Assembly (NCBI RefSeq): GCF_026262505.1
Contig: NC_067204.1
Span: forward strand, 24,397,300-24,461,299
From: Trichomonas vaginalis G3
Lineage: Eukaryota > Parabasalia > Trichomonadida > Trichomonadidae
Length of the DNA: 64,000 nt
Direction: 5' to 3'
Part shown: piece by piece, positions 52,697-64,000 of the stretch
How the letters are laid out: every line of letters begins with the position of its first letter
How positions within the stretch are numbered: position 1 is the stretch's first letter
Program-made: the position numbers and the translations under genes
The notes under the pieces: model-generated
Seen by the model: only the letters and a program-made list of their open reading frames with translations
Databases searched by the model: none
Told to the model about the DNA's origin: nothing

Positions 52697-53055
52697 GGTA
52701 TCAAAATCTTTAGCAATTTCGGTCCAATTTCCGTTATTCAGAGCATAACTATGAATTAACTTTACACGGGTATTGGCATCCCAAATAATTCTTCTCTCTA
52801 ATTCTCTTATTCGATTGTCAAAGTTTGCAAACTCAAATTCGGATAAAGTGGTTGCAAATACTTGAGATTCAAAAGGGTCTGGACAATCTGGGATTCTGGC
52901 AATAATTTTGTTAATATCATCTTCTGTATATTTCTTTTCTTGCTTGATTTTTGTATAACATTCACCGTCATTTGCCCATACAACCGCCAGGCGTTTTTTA
53001 AATGATTTGTAAATGCTATTAATAAAATCGAGTGTAATATGCTGATTCCAAATTG

Positions 53056-53972
53056 TTACGATCCTTTTTTGGAGATCTGATAAATCTTTAATTTCTCGTT
53101 CAAGAATTGAATCAAATAAAATTTTTTAATAACGTTCAGATCAGGTGAATTGCTTGGCCATTTCAAAATAACACCAATATGCTTTCTTATAAAGTTATAT
53201 GCATATTCAGTAACGTGAATGGTTGCTGAATCTTGAATCAAAATTGGAATTTCTCCTTCTTTTGTTCTGTTTTCAATTTCTTCCAACACACCATTATCTT
53301 CTAATATTTTGATATATTCATATTGATTCATTGCATTAGAACAAAAAAACAATTTGGATTTATAATCCTTGGAAATACAGGCCCATATCATAGCTGATAG
53401 ATTATATTTTTTTGTCTCTAAATATTCGGGGTCATCTTGATCAAACCATTGTTTCATGTGATTTGGTAATTCTTGACAACGAAATTCATCACTTGGATAA
53501 AAAACCCAGTTATCATCCCAATTTTTCAACAAGCATGCACAAAAATCTACTCTACGCGCTTTTTGTTGTTTGGATAATTTAGGTAGCTTTGGGAGGAGTC
53601 CATAATCATATCTTAATAAATGTAATGCTTCTCCAATTTTTGTTAATGATATAGCCAATCTAAATTCCTTAATTAAGTTGATTTGTATTGCCTGTCGTGT
53701 GACTTTTTTAATTTTCGTTGTGACTTTTAAAATATTTGTCAAACTTTCAGCATTTAGAACTGGTTTGGGACCCCTCTTTTTTCAGGAGGATATGTATTAT
53801 TTTCATTCCAATATTGAATTGTTTCGTTTACATGTTTAGTACCTGTGTTAGTTAATTTTGCTATAGTCGTAACAGGTAATCCACAATTATTAAGAAAAAC
53901 AATTTGTCTATCAGCAGTTTTTAAGCTTTGAACCAAAGAAATTAGTTCAGTACAGCTTGCTAAGTTAGACAA
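53056..53972 (-). pseudogene. Tc1-type DDE transposase (DD34E), broken
   Basis: The N-terminal helix-turn-helix lies at 53972-53754 (ADRQIVFLNNCGLPVTTIAKL). The catalytic region lies at 53742-53056 in another frame: FYPSDEF with the first Asp, LIQDSATIH with the second Asp, and WPSNSPDLNVIK, where the third acidic residue should follow at the 34-residue spacing of Tc1 elements. Here a one-base shift at the A-run near 53127 replaces the Glu, and the true tail (LEREIKDLSDLQKRIVTIW ... KSFKKRLAVVWAND) reads in the frame that continues into the long chimeric frame. There are therefore at least two frame changes. The enzyme would cut and paste DNA at TA sites; this copy looks dead. Confidence 0.82.
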
Positions 53973-54279
53973 AGTTGGATAAAATGTCAGATTTAACGAT
54001 GGAAATGACTTAACATTTAGGTATGGAAAATGTTATATTAAAGAGTGGTTAAAGAAAATGAAGCTGAATTAATTAAAAATGAGAACAAATTAATTTTAAA
54101 TAAAAAGATGATGGCTGAAAGTATGAAGAATACAATGTAGAAATCGAATGTTAGATGTACTTAATAAAATAAAGAAAAGTTTGTAGAATGACAGATATTG
54201 AATAAAAAAAAATAGAGTCAAATAATAGATATCAATACGGTAGTATAAGAGAATTGAGGTTAAAATGAAATATTGATGG

Positions 54280-54480
54280 ATGTCGGTCAAGATTAAAGAA
54301 ATCAAATTAATGTTTCGTCAACATTTAAGATTTTATTAGACAAACATATTAGACGTATCATATGATCAGCATTTGACTCACATGGGCACAATTAACACTG
54401 ATTTTTGAAAAGATTAACAAAATGAAATTGATATATCGTCAATATTTGAAAATGAGAAGTGAGAGGGATTGTGATAGTCA
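54280..54480 (-). repeat. Right border repeat of the ~7-kb unit, inverted relative to 47430-47760
   Basis: Read on the minus strand this segment has GACGAAACATTAATTTGATT, TTTCTTTAATCTTGAC and CCCATGTGAGTCAAATG. It follows the left border text (GTGAATTTGATTTCG, TTAATCTTGA, CTCATGTGAGTAACATG) with similar spacing over about 150 bases, though strongly diverged. Together they would bound an element of about 7 kb. Confidence 0.45.
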
Positions 54481-54523
54481 TTATTTGTCGAGATCTTCGT
54501 CATATTATAACAATTTGAGTGAT

Positions 54524-57500
54524 ACTTCATAAAGTTGAATCAAAGACAGTCATTATTATAGAATGATTGTCTTTGTTCGCAATAATCACGTGTTATTCAT
54601 GTATATACACGTGATTGTTGCAGATAATTCAACTTTTTTAGAATCATTTCTGATTCTTCATAAAGTTGGATCAAAGACAGTCATTATTATAGAATGATTG
54701 TCTTTGTGTGCAACATTCACTTGTGTTGACAACAATAACATGTGATTGTTGTTCATAATGCAACTTTTTTTAGAATCATTTCTGATTCTTCATAAAGTTG
54801 AATCAAAGACAGTCATTATTATAGAATGGTTGTCTTTGTTCGCAATAATCACGTGTTATTCATGTATATACACGTGATTGTTGCAGATAATGCAACTTTT
54901 TTTAGAATCATTTCTGATTCTTCATAAAGTTGAATCAAAGACAGTCATTATTATAGAATGATTGTCTTTGTTCGCAATAATCACGTGTTATTCATGTATA
55001 TACACGTGATTGTTGCAGATAATGCAACTTTTTTAGAATCATTTCTGATTCTTCATAAAGTTGAATCAAAGACAGTCATTATTATAGAATGATTGTCTTT
55101 GTTCGCAATAATCACGTGTTATTCATGTATATACACGTGATTGTTGCAGATAATGCAACTTTTTTTAGAATCATTTCTGATTCTTCATAAAGTTGAATCA
55201 AAGACAGTCATTATTATAGAATGATTGTCTTTGTTCGCAATAATCACGTGTTATTCATGTATATACACGTGATTGTTGCAGATAATGCAACTTTTTTTAG
55301 AATCATTTCTGATTCTTCATAAAGTTGAATCAAAGACAGTCATTATTATAGAATGGTTGTCTTTGTTCGCAATAATCACGTGTTATTCATGTATATACAC
55401 GTGATTGTTGCAGATAATGCAACTTTTTTTAGAATCATTTCTGATTCTTCATAAAGTTGAATCAAAGACAGTCATTATTATAGAATGGTTGTCTTTGTGT
55501 GCAATAATCACGTGTTATTCATGTATATACACGTGATTGTTGCAGATAATGCAACTTTTTTTAGAATCATTTCTGATTCTTCATAAAGTTGAATCAAAGA
55601 CAGTCATTATTATAGAATGATTGTCTTTGTGTGCAACATTCACTTGTGTTGACAACAATAACATGTGATTGTTGTTCATAATGCAACTTTTTTTAGAATC
55701 ATTTCTGATTCTTCATAAAGTTGGATCAAAGACAGTCATTATTATAGAATGATTGTGTTTGTGTGCAACATTCACTTGTATTGACAACAATAACATGTGA
55801 TTGTTGTTCATAATGCAACTTTTTTTAGAATCATTTCTGATTCTTCATAAAGTTGGAATCAAAGACAGTCATTATTATAGAATGGTTGTGTTTGTGTGCA
55901 ACATTCACTTGTGTTGACAACAATAACATGTGATTGTTGTTCATAATGCAACTTTTTTTAGAATCATTTCTGATTCTTCATAAAGTTGAATCAAAGACAG
56001 TCATTATTATAGAATGGTTGTCTTTGTGTGCAACATTCACTTGTGTTGACAACAATAACATGTGATTGTTGTTCATAATGCAACTTTTTTTAGAATCATT
56101 TCTGATTCTTCATAAAGTTGGATCAAAGACAGTCATTATTATAGAATGGTTGTCTTTGTGTGCAACATTCACTTGTGTTGACAACAATAACATGTGATTG
56201 TTGTTCATAATGCAACTTTTTTTAGAATCATTTCTGATTCTTCATAAAGTTGATCAAAGACAGTCATTATTATAGAATGATTGTCTTTGTTCGCAATAAT
56301 CACGTGTTATTCATGTATATACACGTGATTGTTGCAGATAATGCAACTTTTTTAGAATCATTTCTGATTCTTCATAAAGTTGAATCAAAGACAGTCATTA
56401 TTATAGAATGATTGTCTTTGTTCGCAATAATCACGTGTTATTCATGTATATACACGTGATTGTTGCAGATAATGCAACTTTTTTTAGAATCATTTCTGAT
56501 TCTTCATAAAGTTGAATCAAAGACAGTCATTATTATAGAATGGTTGTCTTTGTTCGCAATAATCACGTGTTATTCATGTATATACACGTGATTGTTGCAG
56601 ATAATGCAACTTTTTTTAGAATCATTTCTGATTCTTCATAAAGTTGAATCAAAGACAGTCATTATTATAGAATGGTTGTCTTTGTGTGCAATAATCACGT
56701 GTTATTCATGTATATACACGTGATTGTTGCAGATAATGCAACTTTTTTTAGAATCATTTCTGATTCTTCATAAAGTTGAATCAAAGACAGTCATTATTAT
56801 AGAATGATTGTCTTTGTGTGCAACATTCACTTGTGTTGACAACAATAACATGTGATTGTTGTTCATAATGCAACTTTTTTTAGAATCATTTCTGATTCTT
56901 CATAAAGTTGGATCAAAGACAGTCATTATTATAGAATGATTGTGTTTGTGTGCAACATTCACTTGTATTGACAACAATAACATGTGATTGTTGTTCATAA
57001 TGCAACTTTTTTTAGAATCATTTCTGATTCTTCATAAAGTGGAATCAAAGACAGTCATTATTATAGAATGGTTGTGTTTGTGTGCAACATTCACTTGTGT
57101 TGACAACAATAACATGTGATTGTTGTTCATAATGCAACTTTTTTTAGAATCATTTCTGATTCTTCATAAAGTTGAATCAAAGACAGTCATTATTATAGAA
57201 TGGTTGTCTTTGTGTGCAACATTCACTTGTGTTGACAACAATAACATGTGATTGTTGTTCATAATGCAACTTTTTTTAGAATCATTTCTGATTCTTCATA
57301 AAGTTGGATCAAAGACAGTCATTATTATAGAATGATTGTCTTTGTTCGCAATAATCACGTGTTATTCATGTATATACACGTGATTGTTGCAGATAATGCA
57401 ACTTTTTTAGAATCATTTCTGATTCTTCATAAAGTTGAATCAAAGACAGTCATTATTATAGAATGATTGTCTTTGTGTGCAATAATCACGTGTTATTCAT

Positions 57501-60500
57501 GTATATACACGTGATTGTTGCAGATAATGCAACTTTTTTTAGAATCATTTCTGATTCTTCATAAAGTTGAATCAAAGACAGTCATTATTATAGAATGGTT
57601 GTCTTTGTGTGCAACATTCACTTGTATCGACAACAATAACATGTGATTGTTGTTCATAATGCAACTTTTTTTAGAATCATTTCTGATTCTTCATAAAGTT
57701 GGATCAAAGACAGTCATTATTATAGAATGATTGTCTTTGTTCGCAATAATCACGTGTTATTCATGTATATACACGTGATTATTGCAGATAATGCAACTTT
57801 TTTTAGAATCATTTCTGATTCTTCATAAAGTTGAATCAAAGACAGTCATTATTATAGAATGGTTGTCTTTGTGTGCAATAATCACGTGTTATTCATGTAT
57901 ATACACGTGATTATTGCAGATAATGCAACTTTTTTAGAATCATTTCTGATTCTTCATAAAGTTGAATCAAAGACAGTCATTATTATAGAATGATTGTCTT
58001 TGTGTTCGCAATAATCACGTGTTATTCATGTATATACACGTGATTGTTGCAGATAATTCAACTTTTTTAGAATCATTTCTGATTCTTCATAAAGTTGAAT
58101 CAAAGACAGTCATTATTATAGAATGGTTGTCTTTGTGTGCAATAATCACGTGTTATTCATGTATATACACGTGATTGTTGCAGATAATGCAACTTTTTTT
58201 AGAATCATTTCTGATTCTTCATAAAGTTGAATCAAAGACAGTCATTATTATAGAATGGTTGTCTTGTGTGCAACATTCACTTGTGTTGACAACAATAACA
58301 TGTGATTGTTGTTCATAATGCAACTTTTTTTAGAATCATTTCTGATTCTTCATAAAGTTGGATCAAAGACAGTCATTATTATAGAATGATTGTCTTTGTT
58401 CGCAATAATCACGTGTTATTCATGTATATACACGTGATTGTTGCAGATAATGCAACTTTTTTTAGAATCATTTCTGATTCTTCATAAAGTTGAATCAAAG
58501 ACAGTCATTATTATAGAATGATTGTCTTTGTGTGCAATAATCACGTGTTATTCATGTATATACACGTGATTGTTGCAGATAATGCAACTTTTTTTAGAAT
58601 CATTTCTGATTCTTCATAAAGTTGAATCAAAGACAGTCATTATTATAGAATGATTGTCTTTGTGTGCAACATTCACTTGTGTTGACAACAATAACATGTG
58701 ATTGTTGTTCATAATGCAACTTTTTTTAGAATCATTTCTGATTCTTCATAAAGTTGAATCAAAGACAGTCATTATTATAGAATGATTGTGTTTTGTGCAA
58801 CATTCACTTGTATTGACAACAATAACATGTGATTGTTGTTCATAATGCAACTTTTTTTAGAATCATTTCTGATTCTTCATAAAGTTGAATCAAAGACAGT
58901 CATTATTATAGAATGGTTGTCTTTGTGTGCAACATTCACTTGTATCGACAACAATAACATGTGATTGTTGTTCATAATGCAACTTTTTTTAGAATCATTT
59001 CTGATTCTTCATAAAGTTGGATCAAAGACAGTCATTATTATAGAATGATTGTCTTTGTTCGCAATAATCACGTGTTATTCATGTATATACACGTGATTGT
59101 TGCAGATAATGCAACTTTTTTAGAATCATTTCTGATTCTTCATAAAGTTGAATCAAAGACAGTCATTATTATAGAATGATTGTCTTTGTGTGCAATAATC
59201 ACGTGTTATTCATGTATATACACGTGATTGTTGCAGATAATGCAACTTTTTTTAGAATCATTTCTGATTCTTCATAAAGTTGAATCAAAGACAGTCATTA
59301 TTATAGAATGATTGTCTTTGTGTGCAATTCACTTGTGTTGACAACAATAACATGTGATTGTTGTTCATAATGCAACTTTTTTTAGAATCATTTCTGATTC
59401 TTCATAAAGTTGAATCAAAGACAGTCATTATTATAGAATGATTGTGTTTGTGTGCAACAATCACTTGTATTGACAACAATAACATGTGATTGTTGTTCAT
59501 AATGCAACTTTTTTTAGAATCATTTCTGATTCTTCATAAAGTGAATCAAAGACAGTCATTATTATAGAATGGTTGTGTTTGTGTGCAACATTCACTGTGT
59601 TGACAACAATAACATGTGATTGTTGTTCATAATGCAACTTTTTTTAGAATCATTTCTGATTCTTCATAAAGTTGAATCAAAGACAGTCATTATTATAGAA
59701 TGGTTGTCTTTGTGTGCAACATTCACTTGTATCGACAACAATAACATGTGATTGTTGTTCATAATGCAACTTTTTTTAGAATCATTTCTGATTCTTCATA
59801 AAGTTGGATCAAAGACAGTCATTATTATAGAATGATTGTCTTTGTTCGCAATAATCACGTGTTATTCATGTATATACACGTGATTGTTGCAGATAATGCA
59901 ACTTTTTTAGAATCATTTCTGATTCTTCATAAAGTTGAATCAAAGACAGTCATTATTATAGAATGATTGTCTTTGTTCGCAATAATCACTGTTATTCATG
60001 TATATACACGTGATTATTGCAGATAATGCAACTTTTTTTAGAATCATTTCTGATTCTTCATAAAGTTGAATCAAAGACAGTCATTATTATAGAATGGTTG
60101 TCTTTGTGTGCAACATTCACTTGTGTTGACAACAATAACATGTGATTGTTGCAGATAATGCAACTTTTTTTAGAATCATTTCTGATTCTTCATAAAGTGG
60201 AATCAAAGACAGTCATTATTATAGAATGGTTGTCTTTGTGTGCAACATTCACTTGTATCGACAACAATAACATGTGATTGTTGTTCATAATGCAACTTTT
60301 TTTAGAATCATTTCTGATTCTTCATAAAGTTGGATCAAAGACAGTCATTATTATAGAATGATTGTCTTTGTTCGCAATAATCACGTGTTATTCATGTATA
60401 TACACGTGATTGTTGCAGATAATGCAACTTTTTTTAGAATCATTTCTGATTCTTCATAAAGTTGAATCAAAGACAGTCATTATTATAGAATGATTGTCTT

Positions 60501-63500
60501 TGTTCGCAATAATCACGTGTTATTCATGTATATACACGTGATTATTGCAGATAATGCAACTTTTTTTAGAATCATTTCTGATTCTTCATAAAGTTGAATC
60601 AAAGACAGTCATTATTATAGAATGGTTGTCTTTGTGTGCAATAATCACGTGTTATTCATGTATATACACGTGATTGTTGCAGATAATGCAACTTTTTTTA
60701 GAATCATTTCTGATTCTTCATAAAGTTGAATCAAAGACAGTCATTATTATAGAATGGTTGTCTTTGTGTGCAACATTCACTTGTATCGACAACAATAACA
60801 TGTGATTGTTGTTCATAATGCAACTTTTTTAGAATCATTTCTGATTCTTCATAAAGTTGAATCAAAGACAGTCATTATTATAGAATGATTGTCTTTGTTC
60901 GCAATAATCACGTGTTATTCATGTATATACACGTGATTGTTGCAGATAATGCAACTTTTTTTAGAATCATTTCTGATTCTTCATAAAGTTGAATCAAAGA
61001 CAGTCATTATTATAGAATGGTTGTCTTTGTGTGCAATAATCACGTGTTATTCATGTATATACACGTGATTGTTGCAGATAATGCAACTTTTTTTAGAATC
61101 ATTTCTGATTCTTCATAAAGTTGAATCAAAGACAGTCATTATTATAGAATGATTGTCTTTGTGTGCAATAATCACGTGTTATTCATGTATATACACGTGA
61201 TTGTTGCAGATAATGCAACTTTTTTTAGAATCATTTCTGATTCTTCATAAAGTTGAATCAAAGACAGTCATTATTATAGAATGGTTGTCTTTGTGTGCAA
61301 CATTCACTTGTGTTGACAACAATAACATGTGATTGTTGTTCATAATGCAACTTTTTTTAGAATCATTTCTGATTCTTCATAAAGTTGGATCAAAGACAGT
61401 CATTATTATAGAATGATTGTCTTTGTTCGCAATAATCACGTGTTATTCATGTATATACACGTGATTGTTGCAGATAATTCAACTTTTTTAGAATCATTTC
61501 TGATTCTTCATAAAGTTGAATCAAAGACAGTCATTATTATAGAATGATTGTCTTTGTGTGCAATAATCACGTGTTATTCATGTATATACACGTGATTGTT
61601 GCAGATAATGCAACTTTTTTTAGAATCATTTCTGATTCTTCATAAAGTTGAATCAAAGACAGTCATTATTATAGAATGATTGTCTTTGTGTGCAACATTC
61701 ACTTGTGTTGACAACAATAACATGTGATTGTTGTTCATAATGCAACTTTTTTTAGAATCATTTCTGATTCTTCATAAAGTTGGATCAAAGACAGTCATTA
61801 TTATAGAATGATTGTGTTTGTGTGCAACATTCACTTGTATCGACAACAATAACATGTGATTGTTGTTCATAATGCAACTTTTTTAGAATCATTTCTGATT
61901 CTTCATAAAGTTGAATCAAAGACAGTCATTATTATAGAATGATTGTCTTTGTTCGCAATAATCACGTGTTATTCATGTATATACACGTGATTGTTGCAGA
62001 TAATGCAACTTTTTTTAGAATCATTTCTGATTCTTCATAAAGTTGAATCAAAGACAGTCATTATTATAGAATGGTTGTCTTTGTGTGCAATAATCACGTG
62101 TTATTCATGTATATACACGTGATTGTTGCAGATAATGCAACTTTTTTTAGAATCATTTCTGATTCTTCATAAAGTTGAATCAAAGACAGTCATTATTATA
62201 GAATGATTGTCTTTGTGTGCAATAATCACGTGTTATTCATGTATATACACGTGATTGTTGCAGATAATGCAACTTTTTTTAGAATCATTTCTGATTCTTC
62301 ATAAAGTTGAATCAAAGACAGTCATTATTATAGAATGGTTGTCTTTGTGTGCAACATTCACTTTGTTGACAACAATAACATGTGATTGTTGTTCATAATG
62401 CAACTTTTTTTAGAATCATTTCTGATTCTTCATAAAGTTGGATCAAAGACAGTCATTATTATAGAATGATTGTCTTTGTGTGCAACATTCACTTGTGTTG
62501 ACAACAATAACATGTGATTGTTGTTCATAATGCAACTTTTTTAGAATCATTTCTGATTCTTCATAAAGTTGAATCAAAGACAGTCATTATTATAGAATGG
62601 TTGTCTTTGTGTGCAACATTCACTTGTGTTGACAACAATAACATGTGATTGTTGTTCATAATGCAACTTTTTTTAGAATCATTTCTGATTCTTCATAAAG
62701 TTGAATCAAAGACAGTCATTATTATAGAATGGTTGTCTTTGTGTGCAACATTCACTTGTATCGACAACAATAACATGTGATTGTTGTTCATAATGCAACT
62801 TTTTTTAGAATCATTTCTGATTCTTCATAAAGTTGGATCAAAGACAGTCATTATTATAGAATGGTTGTGTTTGTGTGCAACATTCACTTGTATTGACAAC
62901 AATAACATGTGATTGTTGTTCATAATGCAACTTTTTTTAGAATCATTTCTGATTCTTCATAAAGTGGAATCAAAGACAGTCATTATTATAGAATGGTTGT
63001 GTTTGTGTGCAACATTCACTTGTGTTGACAACAATAACATGTGATTGTTGTTCATAATGCAACTTTTTTTAGAATCATTTCTGATTCTTCATAAAGTTGG
63101 ATCAAAGACAGTCATTATTATAGAATGATTGTCTTTGTTCGCAATAATCACGTGTTATTCATGTATATACACGTGATTGTTGCAGATAATTCAACTTTTT
63201 TAGAATCATTTCTGATTCTTCATAAAGTTGAATCAAAGACAGTCATTATTATAGAATGATTGTCTTTGTTCGCAATAATCACGTGTTATTCATGTATATA
63301 CACGTGATTGTTGCAGATAATTCAACTTTTTTAGAATCATTTCTGATTCTTCATAAAGTTGAATCAAAGACAGTCATTATTATAGAATGATTGTCTTTGT
63401 TCGCAATAATCACGTGTTATTCATGTATATACACGTGATTATTGCAGATAATGCAACTTTTTTTAGAATCATTTCTGATTCTTCATAAAGTTGAATCAAA

Positions 63501-64000
63501 GACAGTCATTATTATAGAATGATTGTCTTTGTTCGCAATAATCACGTGTTATTCATGTATATACACGTGATTGTTGCAGATAATGCAACTTTTTTTAGAA
63601 TCATTTCTGATTCTTCATAAAGTTGAATCAAAGACAGTCATTATTATAGAATGGTTGTCTTTGTGTGCAACATTCACTTGTATCGACATACAATAACATG
63701 TGATTGTTGTTCATAATGCAACTTTTTTTAGAATCATTTCTGATTCTTCATAAAGTTGGATCAAAAGACAGTCATTATTATAGAATGATTGTCTTTGTTC
63801 GCAATAATCACGTGTTATTCATGTATATACACGTGATTGTTGCAGATAATGCAACTTTTTTTAGAATCATTTCTGATTCTTCATAAAGTTGAATCAAAGA
63901 CAGTCATTATTATAGAATGATTGTCTTTGTTCGCAATAATCACGTGTTATTCATGTATATACACGTGATTGTTGCAGATAATGCAACTTTTTTTAGAATC
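54524..64000. repeat. Satellite D, ~131-bp unit built of nested palindromes, about 72 copies, continues off the window
   Basis: Each unit is nearly all inverted repeat. An outer stem AAAGTTG/CAACTTT encloses two hairpins, CAAAGACAGTCATT facing AATGATTGTCTTTG, and GCAATAATCACGTG facing CACGTGATTGTTGC. Units are joined by the perfect hairpin AGAATCA-TTTC-TGATTCT. A second unit class replaces the second hairpin by GCAACATTCACTTGTGTTGA followed by ACAACAAT facing ATTGTTGT. Classes alternate in recurring blocks, and units after a class-2 unit usually begin AAAGTTGGATC instead of AAAGTTGAATC, a sign of higher-order repeat structure. Copies are very similar. Open frames within it are artefacts. Confidence 0.95.

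Noticed and set aside
48155-53972. Polinton/Maverick element
   Set aside because: The polymerase-like text follows polymerase alpha, not the protein-primed polymerase of Polintons, the transposase is of the Tc1 type rather than a retroviral-like integrase, and no capsid, protease or packaging ATPase is seen.
63704-63886. Open frame of 60 codons inside satellite D
   Set aside because: It is only the repeat read in one frame and recurs with stops in other units.
54524-64000. CRISPR array
   Set aside because: The regular ~131-bp period has no alternation of constant repeats and unique spacers; all parts of the unit recur, and the setting is eukaryotic.

Overview
The window looks like a contig from a parabasalid (trichomonad) protist, most likely Tritrichomonas or a close relative. 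The DNA is strongly AT-rich. The host genes are intronless and closely packed. Two loci encode the long ankyrin proteins with a shared N-terminal region that trichomonad genomes carry in very large numbers. One of them holds a Tc1/mariner element of 1.3 kb with 28-bp ends, the size and structure of the Tvmar1-like elements of Trichomonas. Several start codons are preceded by a TCAYTT/TCAYA initiator, as in trichomonad core promoters. This assignment is inference from gene content; no rRNA is present.

Layout. 1-1898: a noisy ~120-bp tandem array, then a 25-N gap. 1924-2476: a partial, inverted copy of a primase gene. 2538-7107: about 29 units of a ~159-bp tandem repeat whose core carries GGTGAC iterons and a hairpin. 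7108-11969: a degraded virus- or plasmid-like replicon (primase and SF3 helicase frames, a second array sharing the same core, two small frames). 12.6-24.8 kb: host genes (DHHC acyltransferase, UDP-glucuronate decarboxylase, a tail-anchored protein, a Myb protein with an in-frame TAG) mixed with palindromes, a small inverted-repeat element and an ankyrin pseudogene split by mariner. 24.8-46.2 kb: the best-preserved host segment, with an importin-beta-like protein, an LRR protein, Nbp35/NUBP1, an ATR kinase of 2194 residues, a small conserved-looking protein, a 1.28-kb element with 31-bp perfect inverted ends and a tRNA-like insert, an RP2/TBCC protein, a bromodomain-like protein divergent from a coiled-coil protein, an EGF/IPT membrane protein and a second ankyrin gene. 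47.4-54.5 kb: a ~7-kb unit bounded by related repeats in opposite orientation. It holds a Tc1-type DDE transposase whose tail is in frame with a long frame carrying SANT-like, DNA polymerase alpha N-terminal-like, ubiquitin-protease-like and polymerase-alpha-like regions, with the polymerase catalytic motifs replaced. 54524-64000: about 72 units of a ~131-bp satellite made almost wholly of nested palindromes, running off the window.

The most notable items are the transposase/USP/inactive polymerase-alpha locus, the palindrome-built satellite in which two sequence classes keep a hairpin, the iteron-bearing arrays on both sides of the primase-helicase fossil, the TIR element with the tRNA-like gene, and the repeated identical frameshift inside the ankyrin pseudogene. 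All family calls come from reading motifs by eye; no database search was possible.
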